NCBI RefSeq assembly: GCF_013761175.1
Contig: NZ_JACDUR010000006.1
Coordinates: 742,427-806,426, forward strand
Origin: Nonomuraea soli
GTDB lineage: Bacteria > Actinomycetota > Actinomycetes > Streptosporangiales > Streptosporangiaceae
Length of the DNA stretch: 64,000 nucleotides
Direction of reading: 5' to 3'
Positions 16,003 to 24,575 of the stretch are shown here, piece by piece. Each line of letters begins with the position of its first letter. The stretch's first letter is position 1. The position numbers and the translations under genes were made by a program. The notes below the pieces were generated by a model that made no database searches, was not told the DNA's origin, and worked only from the letters and a program-made list of their open reading frames with translations.

Positions 16003-17691
16003 ATGCTGACGGTTCGAGACGTGACCTTCGACGTGTTGCGGCGCCACGGCATGACCACCCTGTTCGCCAACCCGGGTTCCACCGAGGTGCCCCTGCTGTG
16101 CGGGCTGCCCGACGACCTCTCGTTCGTCCTGGCCCTGCACGAGGGGTCGGTGGTGGGCATGGCGACCGGCGTGGCGATCGCCACCCGGCGCCCGGCCCTG
16201 GCCCTCCTGCACACCACGGCCGGGCTCGGCAACGCCGTGGGGGCGATCGCCACGGCCCGGGTCAACCGCGCCCCGCTGGTGGTGATCGTCGGGCAGCAGG
16301 ACCGGCGGCACCTGGCCCTGGAGCCCTTCCTTACCGGACGGCTCGCGGGGCTGGCTGGCGACTACCCGGTCTGGTTCGACCAGCCGCCGCGCGCCCAGGA
16401 CGTGCCGGGCGCCATCGCGCGCGCCTGGCACGAGGCGCAGACCTGGCGCGGGCCCGCCCTCGTCGTCGTGCCCATGGACGACTGGCCGGCCGAGATGGAC
16501 CCGCACGAGGTGATCGCCGCGCCCCGGCAGCTGATCCGCGCCGGACGGCCCCCCGAACTGCGCGACACGCTCGGCACCTCGGCCGCGCCCGACATGCGCG
16601 ACGTGCTCGCCATCGACCTGCACTCCTCCGCCGACGTCGTGCCCGAGCTGGCCGCCCTGGTCGCCGAGGCGCGCACGCCCGTCATCGTCGCCGGGTCGGG
16701 CGCCGACTCCTCGCGCACGTGGGCGGCGCTCGTGGCGCTGGCCGAGCACCTGGGGTGCCCGGTGTGGCAGGAGTCGTTCGGCGCGCGGGCCGGATTCCCG
16801 CAGGACCACGCCCTCCACGCGGGGGTGCTGCCCGCCGGGCGGGCCCAGCAGCGGGCGGCGCTCGGCGGGCACGACCTGGTGCTGGTGGTGGGCGCCGCGG
16901 CGCTGCGGCACTACCCGTACCAGCCGGGGCCGCTGGTGGAGGAGGGCACACGGATCGCCGTGGTGACCGACGACCCGGCCGAGGCCCACCGCAGCCCGGC
17001 CGACCTGGCGGTGCTCGGCCCGCCCGCCACGGTCTGCGAGGGACTGCTGGCCGAGCTCGGCGTCCCGGCCGAGGCCGGAAGGACGTGGAGGACGGGCGAG
17101 CGGGATCCCGGCGTGACGGGGCCGGGTCCGGGCGAGCCGATGTCGGCGCGTCACGTGCTGGCCGCGCTTGCCGTACGGCTCGCGCCCGACACCGTCGTCG
17201 TCGAGGAGACCCCCTCATCGCGGCCCGACCTGCACCGGATCCTGCCCGCCCGCCGCCCCCTCGGCTTCGTCTCGGCGGCGATGGGCGGCCTGGGGTTCGC
17301 CCTGCCCGCCGCGGTCGGCCTGCGCATGGCCGCGCCCGAGCGCCCGATGGTCGCCGTGGTCGGGGACGGCTCGGCGATCTACGGTGTCCAGGCCTTGTGG
17401 AGCGCCGTGCGCTACCAGGTCGGCGCCCTCTTCGTGGTCCTGGCCAACGGCCGCTACGCCGTCATGGACCGCCTGGCCGACATGCACGAGGGCGGCAAGG
17501 CGCCGTGGCCGTCGTTCGAGGAGGTCAGCCTGAGCGGCCTGGCCCGCTCGTTCGGCTGCCCGGCGATCCGTGTCGAGGACCACGACCACCTGCTGGCCGT
17601 GCTGGACGAGGTCGTGCCCACCCTGCCCACCCGCACCGAGCCGCTGCTGCTGGACGTGGCGGTCGTGCCCGACACGGTGTTCCGCCCATGA
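16003..17691 (+). CDS. mdlC: benzoylformate decarboxylase-like TPP enzyme
   Basis: The 562-residue protein is a thiamine-diphosphate 2-keto acid decarboxylase. The N-terminal PYR domain has NPGSTEVPLL with the cofactor-activating Glu. A central Rossmann-like domain follows, and the C-terminal PP domain has GDGSAIYGVQALW...LANGRYAVMD, the metal-diphosphate motif. Overall sequence is closest to benzoylformate (phenylglyoxylate) decarboxylase, so an aryl 2-keto acid to aryl aldehyde reaction is likely. The ATG at 16003 fits the family start. An opposing aldehyde dehydrogenase two genes on could oxidise the aldehyde. A half-match to the hpa promoter site (CCGAACAAA) lies just upstream. Confidence 0.75.
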   Translation: MLTVRDVTFDVLRRHGMTTLFANPGSTEVPLLCGLPDDLSFVLALHEGSVVGMATGVAIATRRPALALLHTTAGLGNAVGAIATARVNRAPLVVIVGQQDRRHLALEPFLTGRLAGLAGDYPVWFDQPPRAQDVPGAIARAWHEAQTWRGPALVVVPMDDWPAEMDPHEVIAAPRQLIRAGRPPELRDTLGTSAAPDMRDVLAIDLHSSADVVPELAALVAEARTPVIVAGSGADSSRTWAALVALAEHLGCPVWQESFGARAGFPQDHALHAGVLPAGRAQQRAALGGHDLVLVVGAAALRHYPYQPGPLVEEGTRIAVVTDDPAEAHRSPADLAVLGPPATVCEGLLAELGVPAEAGRTWRTGERDPGVTGPGPGEPMSARHVLAALAVRLAPDTVVVEETPSSRPDLHRILPARRPLGFVSAAMGGLGFALPAAVGLRMAAPERPMVAVVGDGSAIYGVQALWSAVRYQVGALFVVLANGRYAVMDRLADMHEGGKAPWPSFEEVSLSGLARSFGCPAIRVEDHDHLLAVLDEVVPTLPTRTEPLLLDVAVVPDTVFRP

Positions 17692-17737
17692 GGACTCTGG
17701 CGCCGCATGCGGCGGAAAGGCTACTGTACGGATCCAA

Positions 17738-18514
17738 ATGAAAGGCTTCCTGTATCCGCGGACGGCGACGGGACTCGCCTCGCTCGTCCCCGCGCCGCCC
17801 TGGCATTACTCCGGCGATCTGATCACGGTGGAGTACCGCACCGATCCGGCCCGCGTGGCCGAGCTGCTGCCCGCCCCGCTCCTGCCGGCGGCCGACGATC
17901 CCGGCGCGGTCGCGCTCATCTGGGCCGACTGGCAGTCGTGCGGAGACACGGGCGAGGAGCTCCTGGACCCCGTGCGCGCGCAGTACAAGGAGTGCTTCGC
18001 CGTGGTGCGCTGCTCCTTCGAGGGCCGCACCTACTCCCGGTGCGTCTACATCTGGGTCGACAAGGACTTCGCCCTGGCCAGGGGCCTGCACCAGGGCTAT
18101 CCGAAGAAGCTCGGCTCCATCCACCAGACCAGGCCTCACCCCTTCGGCCCGGCCCCGCGCATCGAGCCGGGCGCCAGGTTCGGCGCCACCCTGGCCGCCG
18201 CCGACCGCCGCCTGGCCGAGGCGGTGATCACCCTGACCGGTCCGTCGGAGTCGAACGGCTTCGTCAACGCCCATCCCATGGCACACCACCGCTGGATGCC
18301 GAGCATCGAACCCGGCGGTCAGGCGCCTCTCGACGAGCTGGTCGAGTCGGGGGCCGCCGCCTTCGAGGCGGGCACGCCGTGGGCGGCCGAGGCCACGCTG
18401 GCGCTGTTTGAGTCGCCGACCGAGGAACTGGCCCGCCTGGAGGCGCACGAGATCATCGGCGCCTACTACCGCCAGGTCGGGGTGACGTGGAACGGCGGGA
18501 GGGTGCTGTCATAG
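17738..18514 (+). CDS. acetoacetate decarboxylase-family protein
   Basis: The 258-residue protein has the family core HQGYPKKLGS, in which the first Lys corresponds to the Schiff-base lysine of acetoacetate decarboxylase. Family members also include enzymes acting on other keto acids or performing aldol-type chemistry, so acetoacetate is not assured. It follows the TPP enzyme by 46 bases and is probably in the same operon. A TACTGT hexamer 10 bases before the ATG could serve as a -10 of its own. The stop overlaps the convergent dehydrogenase by six bases. Confidence 0.75.
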   Translation: MKGFLYPRTATGLASLVPAPPWHYSGDLITVEYRTDPARVAELLPAPLLPAADDPGAVALIWADWQSCGDTGEELLDPVRAQYKECFAVVRCSFEGRTYSRCVYIWVDKDFALARGLHQGYPKKLGSIHQTRPHPFGPAPRIEPGARFGATLAAADRRLAEAVITLTGPSESNGFVNAHPMAHHRWMPSIEPGGQAPLDELVESGAAAFEAGTPWAAEATLALFESPTEELARLEAHEIIGAYYRQVGVTWNGGRVLS

Positions 18515-19951
18515 CTGGATCCAGGTGGTCTTCAGCTCGGTGTACTTCTCCAGGGCGTGCACGCTCTTGTCGCGGCCGTTGCCCGACTGCTTGTAGCCGC
18601 CGAAGGGGACGTTGAGGCCGCCCTCCTCGTAGCAGTTGACCCAGACCGTGCCGGCGCGCAGCGAACGGCTCACGGTGATCGCGGTACCCAGATCGGCGGT
18701 CCACAGGCCCGCCGCCAGGCCGTACGGGCTGTCGTTGGCCATCAGGACGGCCTCCTGGACGGAGGTGAAGGTGAGCACGCAGAGCACGGGACCGAAGATC
18801 TCCTCGCGGGCGACGGCCATACCCGGCCTCACCCGGTCGAAGACGGTCGGCTCGTGGAAGAGCCCGTCGTGACCGCCGCCGGACCGCAGCCTGGCGCCCT
18901 CGCGCCGCCCCGCGTCGACGTAGCCGCGCACCCGCTCCAGGTGGGCGCGGCCGGCCAGGGGGCCCATCTCGGTGGCCGGGTCGAGGGGGTCGCCGAGCCG
19001 CAGGGCCCGCGCCTTCTCCACGACGGCGTCGACGACCTGGTCGGCCACATCGGCGTGGACCAGCAGGCGCGAGGGCGCGGTGCACATCTCGCCGGCGTTG
19101 AAGAAGACCCCCCACGCGGCCGTCGCGGCGGCCCGCTCCAGGTCGGGCGCGTCGGGGCAGATGATGTTCGGCGACTTGCCGCCCAGTTCCAGCCAGACGC
19201 GCTTGAGGTTGGAGTCGGCGCTGTAGCGCAGGAAATGGCGCCCGGTCTCGGTGCTGCCGGTGAAGGCCAGCACGTCGACGCCGGGATGCAGGCCGAGGGC
19301 GCGGCCGGCGGCGGGTCCGTCACCGGTGACGACGTTCAGCACGCCGTCGGGCAGCCCGGCCTCGCGGGCCAGGGCGGCCAGGCGCAGCGCCGACAGCGGG
19401 GAGCGCTCCGACGGCTTGAGCACCACGGTGCAGCCCGCCGCCAGGGCGGGGGCGATCTTCCATCCGGCCAGGGTCAGCGGGAAGTTCCACGGCACGACCG
19501 CCGCGACCACGCCGGAGGGCTCGCGCGTGACCATCGCCAGGGCGTCGGGGCCGGTGTGCGGGAGCTCGTCGGCGCCCTTGCCGGCCAGCTCTCCGTAGAA
19601 ACGCAGCGTCGAGATCAGGGCGCGCAGCTCGATGGAGTGCGCGTCGGTGATCGGCTTGCCCATCTCCAGCGAGACGAGCAGGGCCAGCTCGTCGCGGTGG
19701 CGCTCGGCCTGATCGGCCAGGGCCAGCAGGGCCCGGCCGCGCTCGGCCGGTGCCATGCGCGGCCACGGACCGTGGTCGAAGGCCCGCCGCGCGGCGGCGA
19801 CGGCGGCGTCGACCTCGGCCTGGCCGCCGTCGGGCACGTGCGCGACGACCGTGCCGTCGCGCGGGGAGACGACGGGGAAGGCGGGACCGGCTCCGGAGCG
19901 GGGCAGGTCGAGCGTCGCGGCCAGATCCAGCCAGCCGGGCACGTCCATCAT
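18509..19951 (-). CDS. NAD(P)-dependent aldehyde dehydrogenase
   Basis: The 480-residue enzyme shows the ALDH signatures PWNFPL, KPSERSP, FTGSTETGR, LELGGKSPN (general base Glu) and GEMCTAPSR (nucleophile Cys). It would oxidise an aldehyde to the acid, such as an aryl or arylacetaldehyde given its neighbours. GGAGG four bases before the first ATG supports start 19951. It diverges from hpaE across a promoter holding two copies of a 15-bp site, so the two are probably co-regulated. Confidence 0.85.
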   Translation of the reverse strand: MMDVPGWLDLAATLDLPRSGAGPAFPVVSPRDGTVVAHVPDGGQAEVDAAVAAARRAFDHGPWPRMAPAERGRALLALADQAERHRDELALLVSLEMGKPITDAHSIELRALISTLRFYGELAGKGADELPHTGPDALAMVTREPSGVVAAVVPWNFPLTLAGWKIAPALAAGCTVVLKPSERSPLSALRLAALAREAGLPDGVLNVVTGDGPAAGRALGLHPGVDVLAFTGSTETGRHFLRYSADSNLKRVWLELGGKSPNIICPDAPDLERAAATAAWGVFFNAGEMCTAPSRLLVHADVADQVVDAVVEKARALRLGDPLDPATEMGPLAGRAHLERVRGYVDAGRREGARLRSGGGHDGLFHEPTVFDRVRPGMAVAREEIFGPVLCVLTFTSVQEAVLMANDSPYGLAAGLWTADLGTAITVSRSLRAGTVWVNCYEEGGLNVPFGGYKQSGNGRDKSVHALEKYTELKTTWIQL

Positions 19952-19968
19952 GGGGCCTCCGGTGGGAC

Positions 19969-20036
19969 TGTTCGGACCCAAACAATAGTGCCTTGACCGG
20001 GCATTTCGGGAGTGGTTAGTTTGTTCGGAACCAAAC
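19969..20036. promoter_or_regulatory. divergent promoter with two 15-bp direct-repeat operator sites
   Basis: TGTTCGGACCCAAAC (19969-19983) and TGTTCGGAACCAAAC (20022-20036) differ at one base and lie 53 bp apart in the same orientation. The second is bounded by GTTTG and CAAAC arms. TTGACC (19993-19998) and TAGTTT (20017-20022), 18 bp apart, make a promoter for hpaE. The second site starts at the -10, as expected for repression; the first would cover the promoter of the opposing dehydrogenase. Confidence 0.65.
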
Positions 20037-20049
20037 GGTGGAGGTCGTG

Positions 20050-21498
20050 ATGACGCGGGTCGCCGGAGTGGAGGTGGACACCCGGCACTGGATCGGCGGT
20101 GAGCGGGTCGCCTCCTCGCAGACGTTCGCCGATGTGTCGCCCATCGACGGGCAGGTGATCGCCCACATCGCCCGAGGAGGAGCCGCCGAGGCCTCGGCCG
20201 CCGTCGCCGCCGCCGCGCACGCCTTCCCCGGATGGGCGGCCATCGGGCGCGAGGAACGGGCGGCACTCCTGCACGCCATCGCCGACGGCGTCGACAAGCG
20301 CCTCGAAGAACTGGCCGCCGTGGAGACCACCGACAACGGCGCCCTGCTGCGCTCCCACCGGCGAGGCGTCATGCCCCGGGTGGCGCACAACTTCCGTTTC
20401 TTCGCCGACTGGCTGCTGGAACTGGGCCGCGAGGACTTCGAGACCCGGGGCCACCGCAACCACGTCAGCTGGGACCCGGCCGGTCCCTGCGCCCTCATCA
20501 CCCCGTGGAACGCGCCGCTCATGCTGGCCACCTGGAAGATCGCCCCGGCCCTCGCGGCGGGCAACACCGTCGTGCTCAAACCGGCGGAATGGTCGCCGCT
20601 GACCGCCTCGTTGCTGGCCGACATCGCCCACGCCGCCGGGCTGCCGCCCGGCGTGCTCAACGTCGTGCAGGGCTACGGAGCCGAGGTGGGGGAGCCCCTG
20701 GTCGCCGACCCCCGGGTGCGGCGGATCAGCTTCACCGGCTCGGTGCCGACCGCACGCAGGATCGCCGGGCTCGCCTCCGCCAACCTCACCCCGCTCAGCC
20801 TGGAGCTCGGCGGCAAGTCGCCGCTCCTCGTCTTCGCCGACGCCGACCTCGACCAGGCCGCCGACCTGGCGGTCGAGCAGTACGACAACGCCGGGCAGGT
20901 GTGCCTGGCCGCGACCCGGCTGCTGGTCGAGTCGGCGGTCGCCGAGGAGTTCACCGCCCGGTTCCTGGAACGCGCCCGAGCCCTCGTGCAGGGCGACCCC
21001 CGCGACGAGGAGACCGACGTGGGACCCTCCATCCACCCCCGCCACGTCGAGCGCGTCGACGGCTTCGTGCGCCGCGCCCTGGCCGGCGGCGCCCGCGCGC
21101 TCATCGGCGGCGGCCGCCCCACGACCGGCCAGGGGTTCTTCTACCCGCCCACGCTCCTGACCGACGTCGAGCCCGGCACGGAGATCCTCACCGAGGAGGT
21201 CTTCGGCCCCGTGCTGACCCTCCAGACCTTCGACGACGAGGCGCAGGCCGTCGCCATGGCCAACGACACCACCTACGGCCTGGCCGCGGTGGTCGTCACG
21301 GGCGACCCCGAGCGGGCCGAACGGGTCGCCGGCCGGCTGGTCGCGGGCACGGTCTGGGTGAACTGCTTCTTCGTGCGCGACCTACGCGCCCCCTTCGGCG
21401 GCTCGCGCCGGTCGGGCGTCGGACGCGAAGGCGGCGACTGGAGCTTCGACTTCTACTGCGACGTCAAGAACACGGTGAGCGCGCCATGGGTGAGATAG
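20050..21498 (+). CDS. hpaE: 5-carboxymethyl-2-hydroxymuconic-semialdehyde dehydrogenase-like
   Basis: The 482-residue aldehyde dehydrogenase has TPWNAPL, KPAEWSP, LELGGKSPL and NAGQVCLAATR with the catalytic Cys. Its place directly before an extradiol dioxygenase and a fumarylacetoacetate-hydrolase-type protein matches hpaE of the homoprotocatechuate pathway, which oxidises the ring-cleavage semialdehyde. GGAGG five bases before ATG 20050 decides the start over GTG 20038 and 20047. It overlaps hpaD by 13 bases. Confidence 0.8.
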   Translation: MTRVAGVEVDTRHWIGGERVASSQTFADVSPIDGQVIAHIARGGAAEASAAVAAAAHAFPGWAAIGREERAALLHAIADGVDKRLEELAAVETTDNGALLRSHRRGVMPRVAHNFRFFADWLLELGREDFETRGHRNHVSWDPAGPCALITPWNAPLMLATWKIAPALAAGNTVVLKPAEWSPLTASLLADIAHAAGLPPGVLNVVQGYGAEVGEPLVADPRVRRISFTGSVPTARRIAGLASANLTPLSLELGGKSPLLVFADADLDQAADLAVEQYDNAGQVCLAATRLLVESAVAEEFTARFLERARALVQGDPRDEETDVGPSIHPRHVERVDGFVRRALAGGARALIGGGRPTTGQGFFYPPTLLTDVEPGTEILTEEVFGPVLTLQTFDDEAQAVAMANDTTYGLAAVVVTGDPERAERVAGRLVAGTVWVNCFFVRDLRAPFGGSRRSGVGREGGDWSFDFYCDVKNTVSAPWVR

Positions 21499-22388
21499 CC
21501 GCCGCCGGCCTGCTGTCGCACGTCCCCACGATCGTGCTGCCCGAGGTCACCAGGCGCGAGCTCAACGAGGGCCGCGAGATCAGCCTCGTGCCGGGGCTGC
21601 GGCGGCTGCGGGCGGAGGTCTTCGACACGCTCGACTACGACACCGTCGTGGTGCTCGACTCCCACTGGGCCACCACCGTCGAGTTTGTCGTCACCGCGCA
21701 CCGGCGCAGGGCGGGGCTCTACACCTCGGAGGAGCTGCCGCGCGGCATGTGCCGCGTGCCGTACGACATCCCCGGCGATCCCGAGCTGGCGCACGCCGTC
21801 GCCGCCCAGGCCGGACCGCACGGCACCTGGATCACCGCCGTCGACGACCCCTACCTGCCGATCTACTACGCGACCGTGAACCTGTGGCGCTACCTGGGCG
21901 TGCCCGACGACCCCTACCTGGGCGCCGAAGGAAAACGCTGGATCTCCGTCGGCGTCTGCCAGACCGCCGACACCGAGGACTTCCTGCGGCTGGGCAGGGC
22001 GCTCGGCGCCGCCATCGAGGCGAGCGACCGCAAGGTCGTGCTGATCGCCTCCGGCGCGCTGAGCCACACCTTCTGGCCGCTGCGCGAGATCCGCGACCAC
22101 GAGCCGAGCGACCCGTCCCACATCCGTACGGCCGCCGCGCGCGAGGCCGACCTGGAGCGCATCGCCTGGTTCGAGGCGGGCGAGCACGCCAAGGTGCTCG
22201 ACACGATGCCGCACTTCCTCACGGTCAAGCCCGAGGCGCGCTTCGGCCACTACCTGATGATGATCGGCGCGCTCGGCGAATCGGCGTGCACCGCCCCGGC
22301 CAGGCGCTACAGCGACTACGAGAACTCGGTCGGCACCGGGCAGGTGCACCTGTGGTTCGACCGGCCGGAAGGCGGCTGGCATGCCTGA
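21486..22388 (+). CDS. hpaD: class III extradiol dioxygenase, homoprotocatechuate 2,3-dioxygenase-like
   Basis: The 300-residue protein is a LigB-type non-heme iron dioxygenase. GLLSHVPTIV supplies an N-terminal iron-ligand His, LDSHWATT a second, and ASGALSHTFWP the family's acid-base His region. Its position between hpaE and hpaG indicates 3,4-dihydroxyphenylacetate as the most likely substrate, though a related catechol such as dopamine is possible. It overlaps both neighbours (13 and 8 bases), so the operon is translationally coupled. Confidence 0.8.
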   Translation: MGEIAAAGLLSHVPTIVLPEVTRRELNEGREISLVPGLRRLRAEVFDTLDYDTVVVLDSHWATTVEFVVTAHRRRAGLYTSEELPRGMCRVPYDIPGDPELAHAVAAQAGPHGTWITAVDDPYLPIYYATVNLWRYLGVPDDPYLGAEGKRWISVGVCQTADTEDFLRLGRALGAAIEASDRKVVLIASGALSHTFWPLREIRDHEPSDPSHIRTAAAREADLERIAWFEAGEHAKVLDTMPHFLTVKPEARFGHYLMMIGALGESACTAPARRYSDYENSVGTGQVHLWFDRPEGGWHA

Positions 22389-23229
22389 ACACCGCAGGAT
22401 CCTCCTCGACGGCGCGGTCACCGACGTCACGCGGGAGGGGGAGGAACTGGTCGCGGGCGACGGGCGCAGGGTGAAGGCCGACGACGCCGTGCACCTGCCA
22501 CCCGTCACCCCATCGAAGATCATCGCCGTGCATCTCAACCACCGCAGCCGGGTCGAGGAGTTCCAGGTCCGGCTCGCCGCCACACCCACCTACTTCCACA
22601 AGCCGACCTCCTCGCTCAACGCCCACAACGGCGCCGTCGTCAGGCCGGAAGGCTGCCGCTACCTCAACTACGAGGGCGAGGTGGCCATCGTCATCGGACG
22701 CACCTGCCGCAACGTCTCGCCTCGGCAGGCGGCCGACCACATCGCCGGATACACCATCGCCAACGACTTCGGCCTGCACGACTTCCGCGACACCGACGCC
22801 GGATCGATGCTCAGGGTCAAGGGCTCCGACACGCTCTGCCCGCTCGGCCCCGGCCTGGTCACCGGCTGGGACTTCCGCGGCAAACGCCTCACCACCCGCG
22901 TCAACGGCGCCGTGGTCCAGGACGGCGGCACCGACGAGATGGCCTGGGACATGCACTACCTCGTCGCCGACATCGCCAGGACGATCACCCTGCACCCGGG
23001 CGACGTGCTCCTGTCGGGCACCCCGGCGGGATCCCGGCCCGTGCAGCCCGGCGACCTGGTCGAAGTCTCCGTCGAGGGGCTGGGTACGTTGGCCAACAGG
23101 GTCGTCGCCGGGCCGGCGGCCATCCGCGCCGACGTCGGAGCGCAGCCGACCGCCTCGGAAGAGGTGCTCTCCACCGCGCTCGGCGGCGACTGGGAGTTCC
23201 GCGGCATCAGGGCGCCTCGAAGGGATTGA
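22381..23229 (+). CDS. hpaG: fumarylacetoacetate hydrolase-family protein, HpaG-like
   Basis: The 282-residue protein has the FAH-family metal site: YEGEVAIVIG provides two Glu ligands and NDFGLHDFRDTDAG Asp ligands, and LLSGTPAGSRP is the C-terminal family loop. HpaG performs isomerisation and decarboxylation after ring cleavage. E. coli HpaG is a two-domain fusion, whereas this is a single domain, so one of the two activities may be absent or shared. The start overlaps hpaD by eight bases. Confidence 0.78.
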   Translation: MPEHRRILLDGAVTDVTREGEELVAGDGRRVKADDAVHLPPVTPSKIIAVHLNHRSRVEEFQVRLAATPTYFHKPTSSLNAHNGAVVRPEGCRYLNYEGEVAIVIGRTCRNVSPRQAADHIAGYTIANDFGLHDFRDTDAGSMLRVKGSDTLCPLGPGLVTGWDFRGKRLTTRVNGAVVQDGGTDEMAWDMHYLVADIARTITLHPGDVLLSGTPAGSRPVQPGDLVEVSVEGLGTLANRVVAGPAAIRADVGAQPTASEEVLSTALGGDWEFRGIRAPRRD

Positions 23230-23231
23230 CC

Positions 23232-24575
23232 ATGGACCTGCGGCACTGGCTGGAGCGCGCCGTGAGCGCGATCGAGGAGTGGGAGGCCGGGCACGGGCCC
23301 TTCGAACGCCACCCCTCGCTGGCGGTCAAGGACGTCGAGCCCGCCTTCGACGCCCTCGTGGCCAGGCTGCACGACAACTACCCCTTCTTCCACCCCCGCT
23401 ACGCCGGCCAGATGCTCAAGCCGCCGCACCCCGCGGCCGTCGTCGGCTACCTGACCGCCATGCTGATCAACCCCAACAACCACGCGCTCGACGGCGGCCC
23501 CGCCACCGCCGCGATGGAACGGGAGACCGTCGCGCTGCTGGCCGCCATGTTCGGCTTCGGCACCCACCTGGGCCACCTGACCAGCAGCGGCACCATCGCC
23601 AACCTGGAGGCGTTGTTCGTCGCCCGCGAACTGCACCCCGGGCTCGGCATCGCCTACGGCGCCGAGGCCCACTACACCCACGCCCGCATGTGCCGGGTGC
23701 TCGGCGTCGAAGGCCACGCCGTGCCCGCCGACGACCGCGGCCGCATGGACCTCGGCGCCCTGGAGGACCTGCTGCGCACCGGCCGGATCGGCACCGTCGT
23801 GCTGACCACCGGCACGACCGGGCTCGGGGCGATCGACCCCGTGCACGAGGCGCTGCCGCTCGCCCGCAGGTACGGCGCCCGCGTGCACGTCGACGCCGCC
23901 TACGGCGGGTTCTTCGCGCTGCTGGCCGGGACGGACCTCGACGCGGCGCCGTGGCGGGCGATCGCCGGATGCGACTCCGTCGTGGTCGACCCGCACAAGC
24001 ACGGGCTGCAGCCGTACGGGTGCGGAGCCGTGCTCTTCCGCGACCCCGCCGTGGGCCGCTTCTACGTGCACGACTCGCCCTACACCTACTTCACCTCCGA
24101 CGAGCTGCACCTGGGCGAGATCAGCCTGGAGTGCTCACGCGCCGGGGCGTCGGCCGCCGCGTTCTGGTTCACGCTGCGGCTGCTCCCGCTCACCAGGGAA
24201 GGCCTGGGCGAGGTGCTGGCCGCGGGTCGCCGCGCCGCCGTGCGCTGGGCCTCGCTGCTGTCCGGATCGCAGGTCCTGGAGCTCTACCAGCCGCCCGAGC
24301 TCGACATCGTGACCTACTTCCCGAAAGCCGCGACCCTCGGCCGGATCGACCGGCTCTCGGCCCGCATGCTCGACGACGGCATGGCGGAGGGCCTCCACCT
24401 GAGCACCTTCACCGTCGGTCGCCAGGCGATGGCCGCCCGCCACCCGGCGATCGCACTCGACACCACCCACGGGCGTGTCATGCGCAGCGTGCTCATGAAA
24501 CCCGAGTCGGAGCTGGTCGTGGACTCGCTGCACGCCGCCGTCGAGTCGCTGGCCGGTCAGCGGCCCACGGCGTAA
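23232..24575 (+). CDS. group II PLP-dependent (aromatic) amino-acid decarboxylase
   Basis: The 447-residue enzyme has SSGTIANLEALF for phosphate binding, VHVDAAYGG with the PLP-nitrogen Asp, and VVDPHKHGLQPYG with the Schiff-base Lys, all typical of group II decarboxylases (DOPA, tyrosine, glutamate). AAGGGA seven to eight bases before ATG 23232 fits better than TTG 23226. It starts three bases after hpaG and belongs to the same operon. A supply of tyramine or dopamine to the pathway is the natural inference; the exact amino acid cannot be told from sequence. Confidence 0.82.
   Translation: MDLRHWLERAVSAIEEWEAGHGPFERHPSLAVKDVEPAFDALVARLHDNYPFFHPRYAGQMLKPPHPAAVVGYLTAMLINPNNHALDGGPATAAMERETVALLAAMFGFGTHLGHLTSSGTIANLEALFVARELHPGLGIAYGAEAHYTHARMCRVLGVEGHAVPADDRGRMDLGALEDLLRTGRIGTVVLTTGTTGLGAIDPVHEALPLARRYGARVHVDAAYGGFFALLAGTDLDAAPWRAIAGCDSVVVDPHKHGLQPYGCGAVLFRDPAVGRFYVHDSPYTYFTSDELHLGEISLECSRAGASAAAFWFTLRLLPLTREGLGEVLAAGRRAAVRWASLLSGSQVLELYQPPELDIVTYFPKAATLGRIDRLSARMLDDGMAEGLHLSTFTVGRQAMAARHPAIALDTTHGRVMRSVLMKPESELVVDSLHAAVESLAGQRPTA

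Noticed and set aside
18557..19996. 479-residue rightward frame opposite the aldehyde dehydrogenase
   Set aside because: It is antisense to an ALDH that has complete catalytic motifs.
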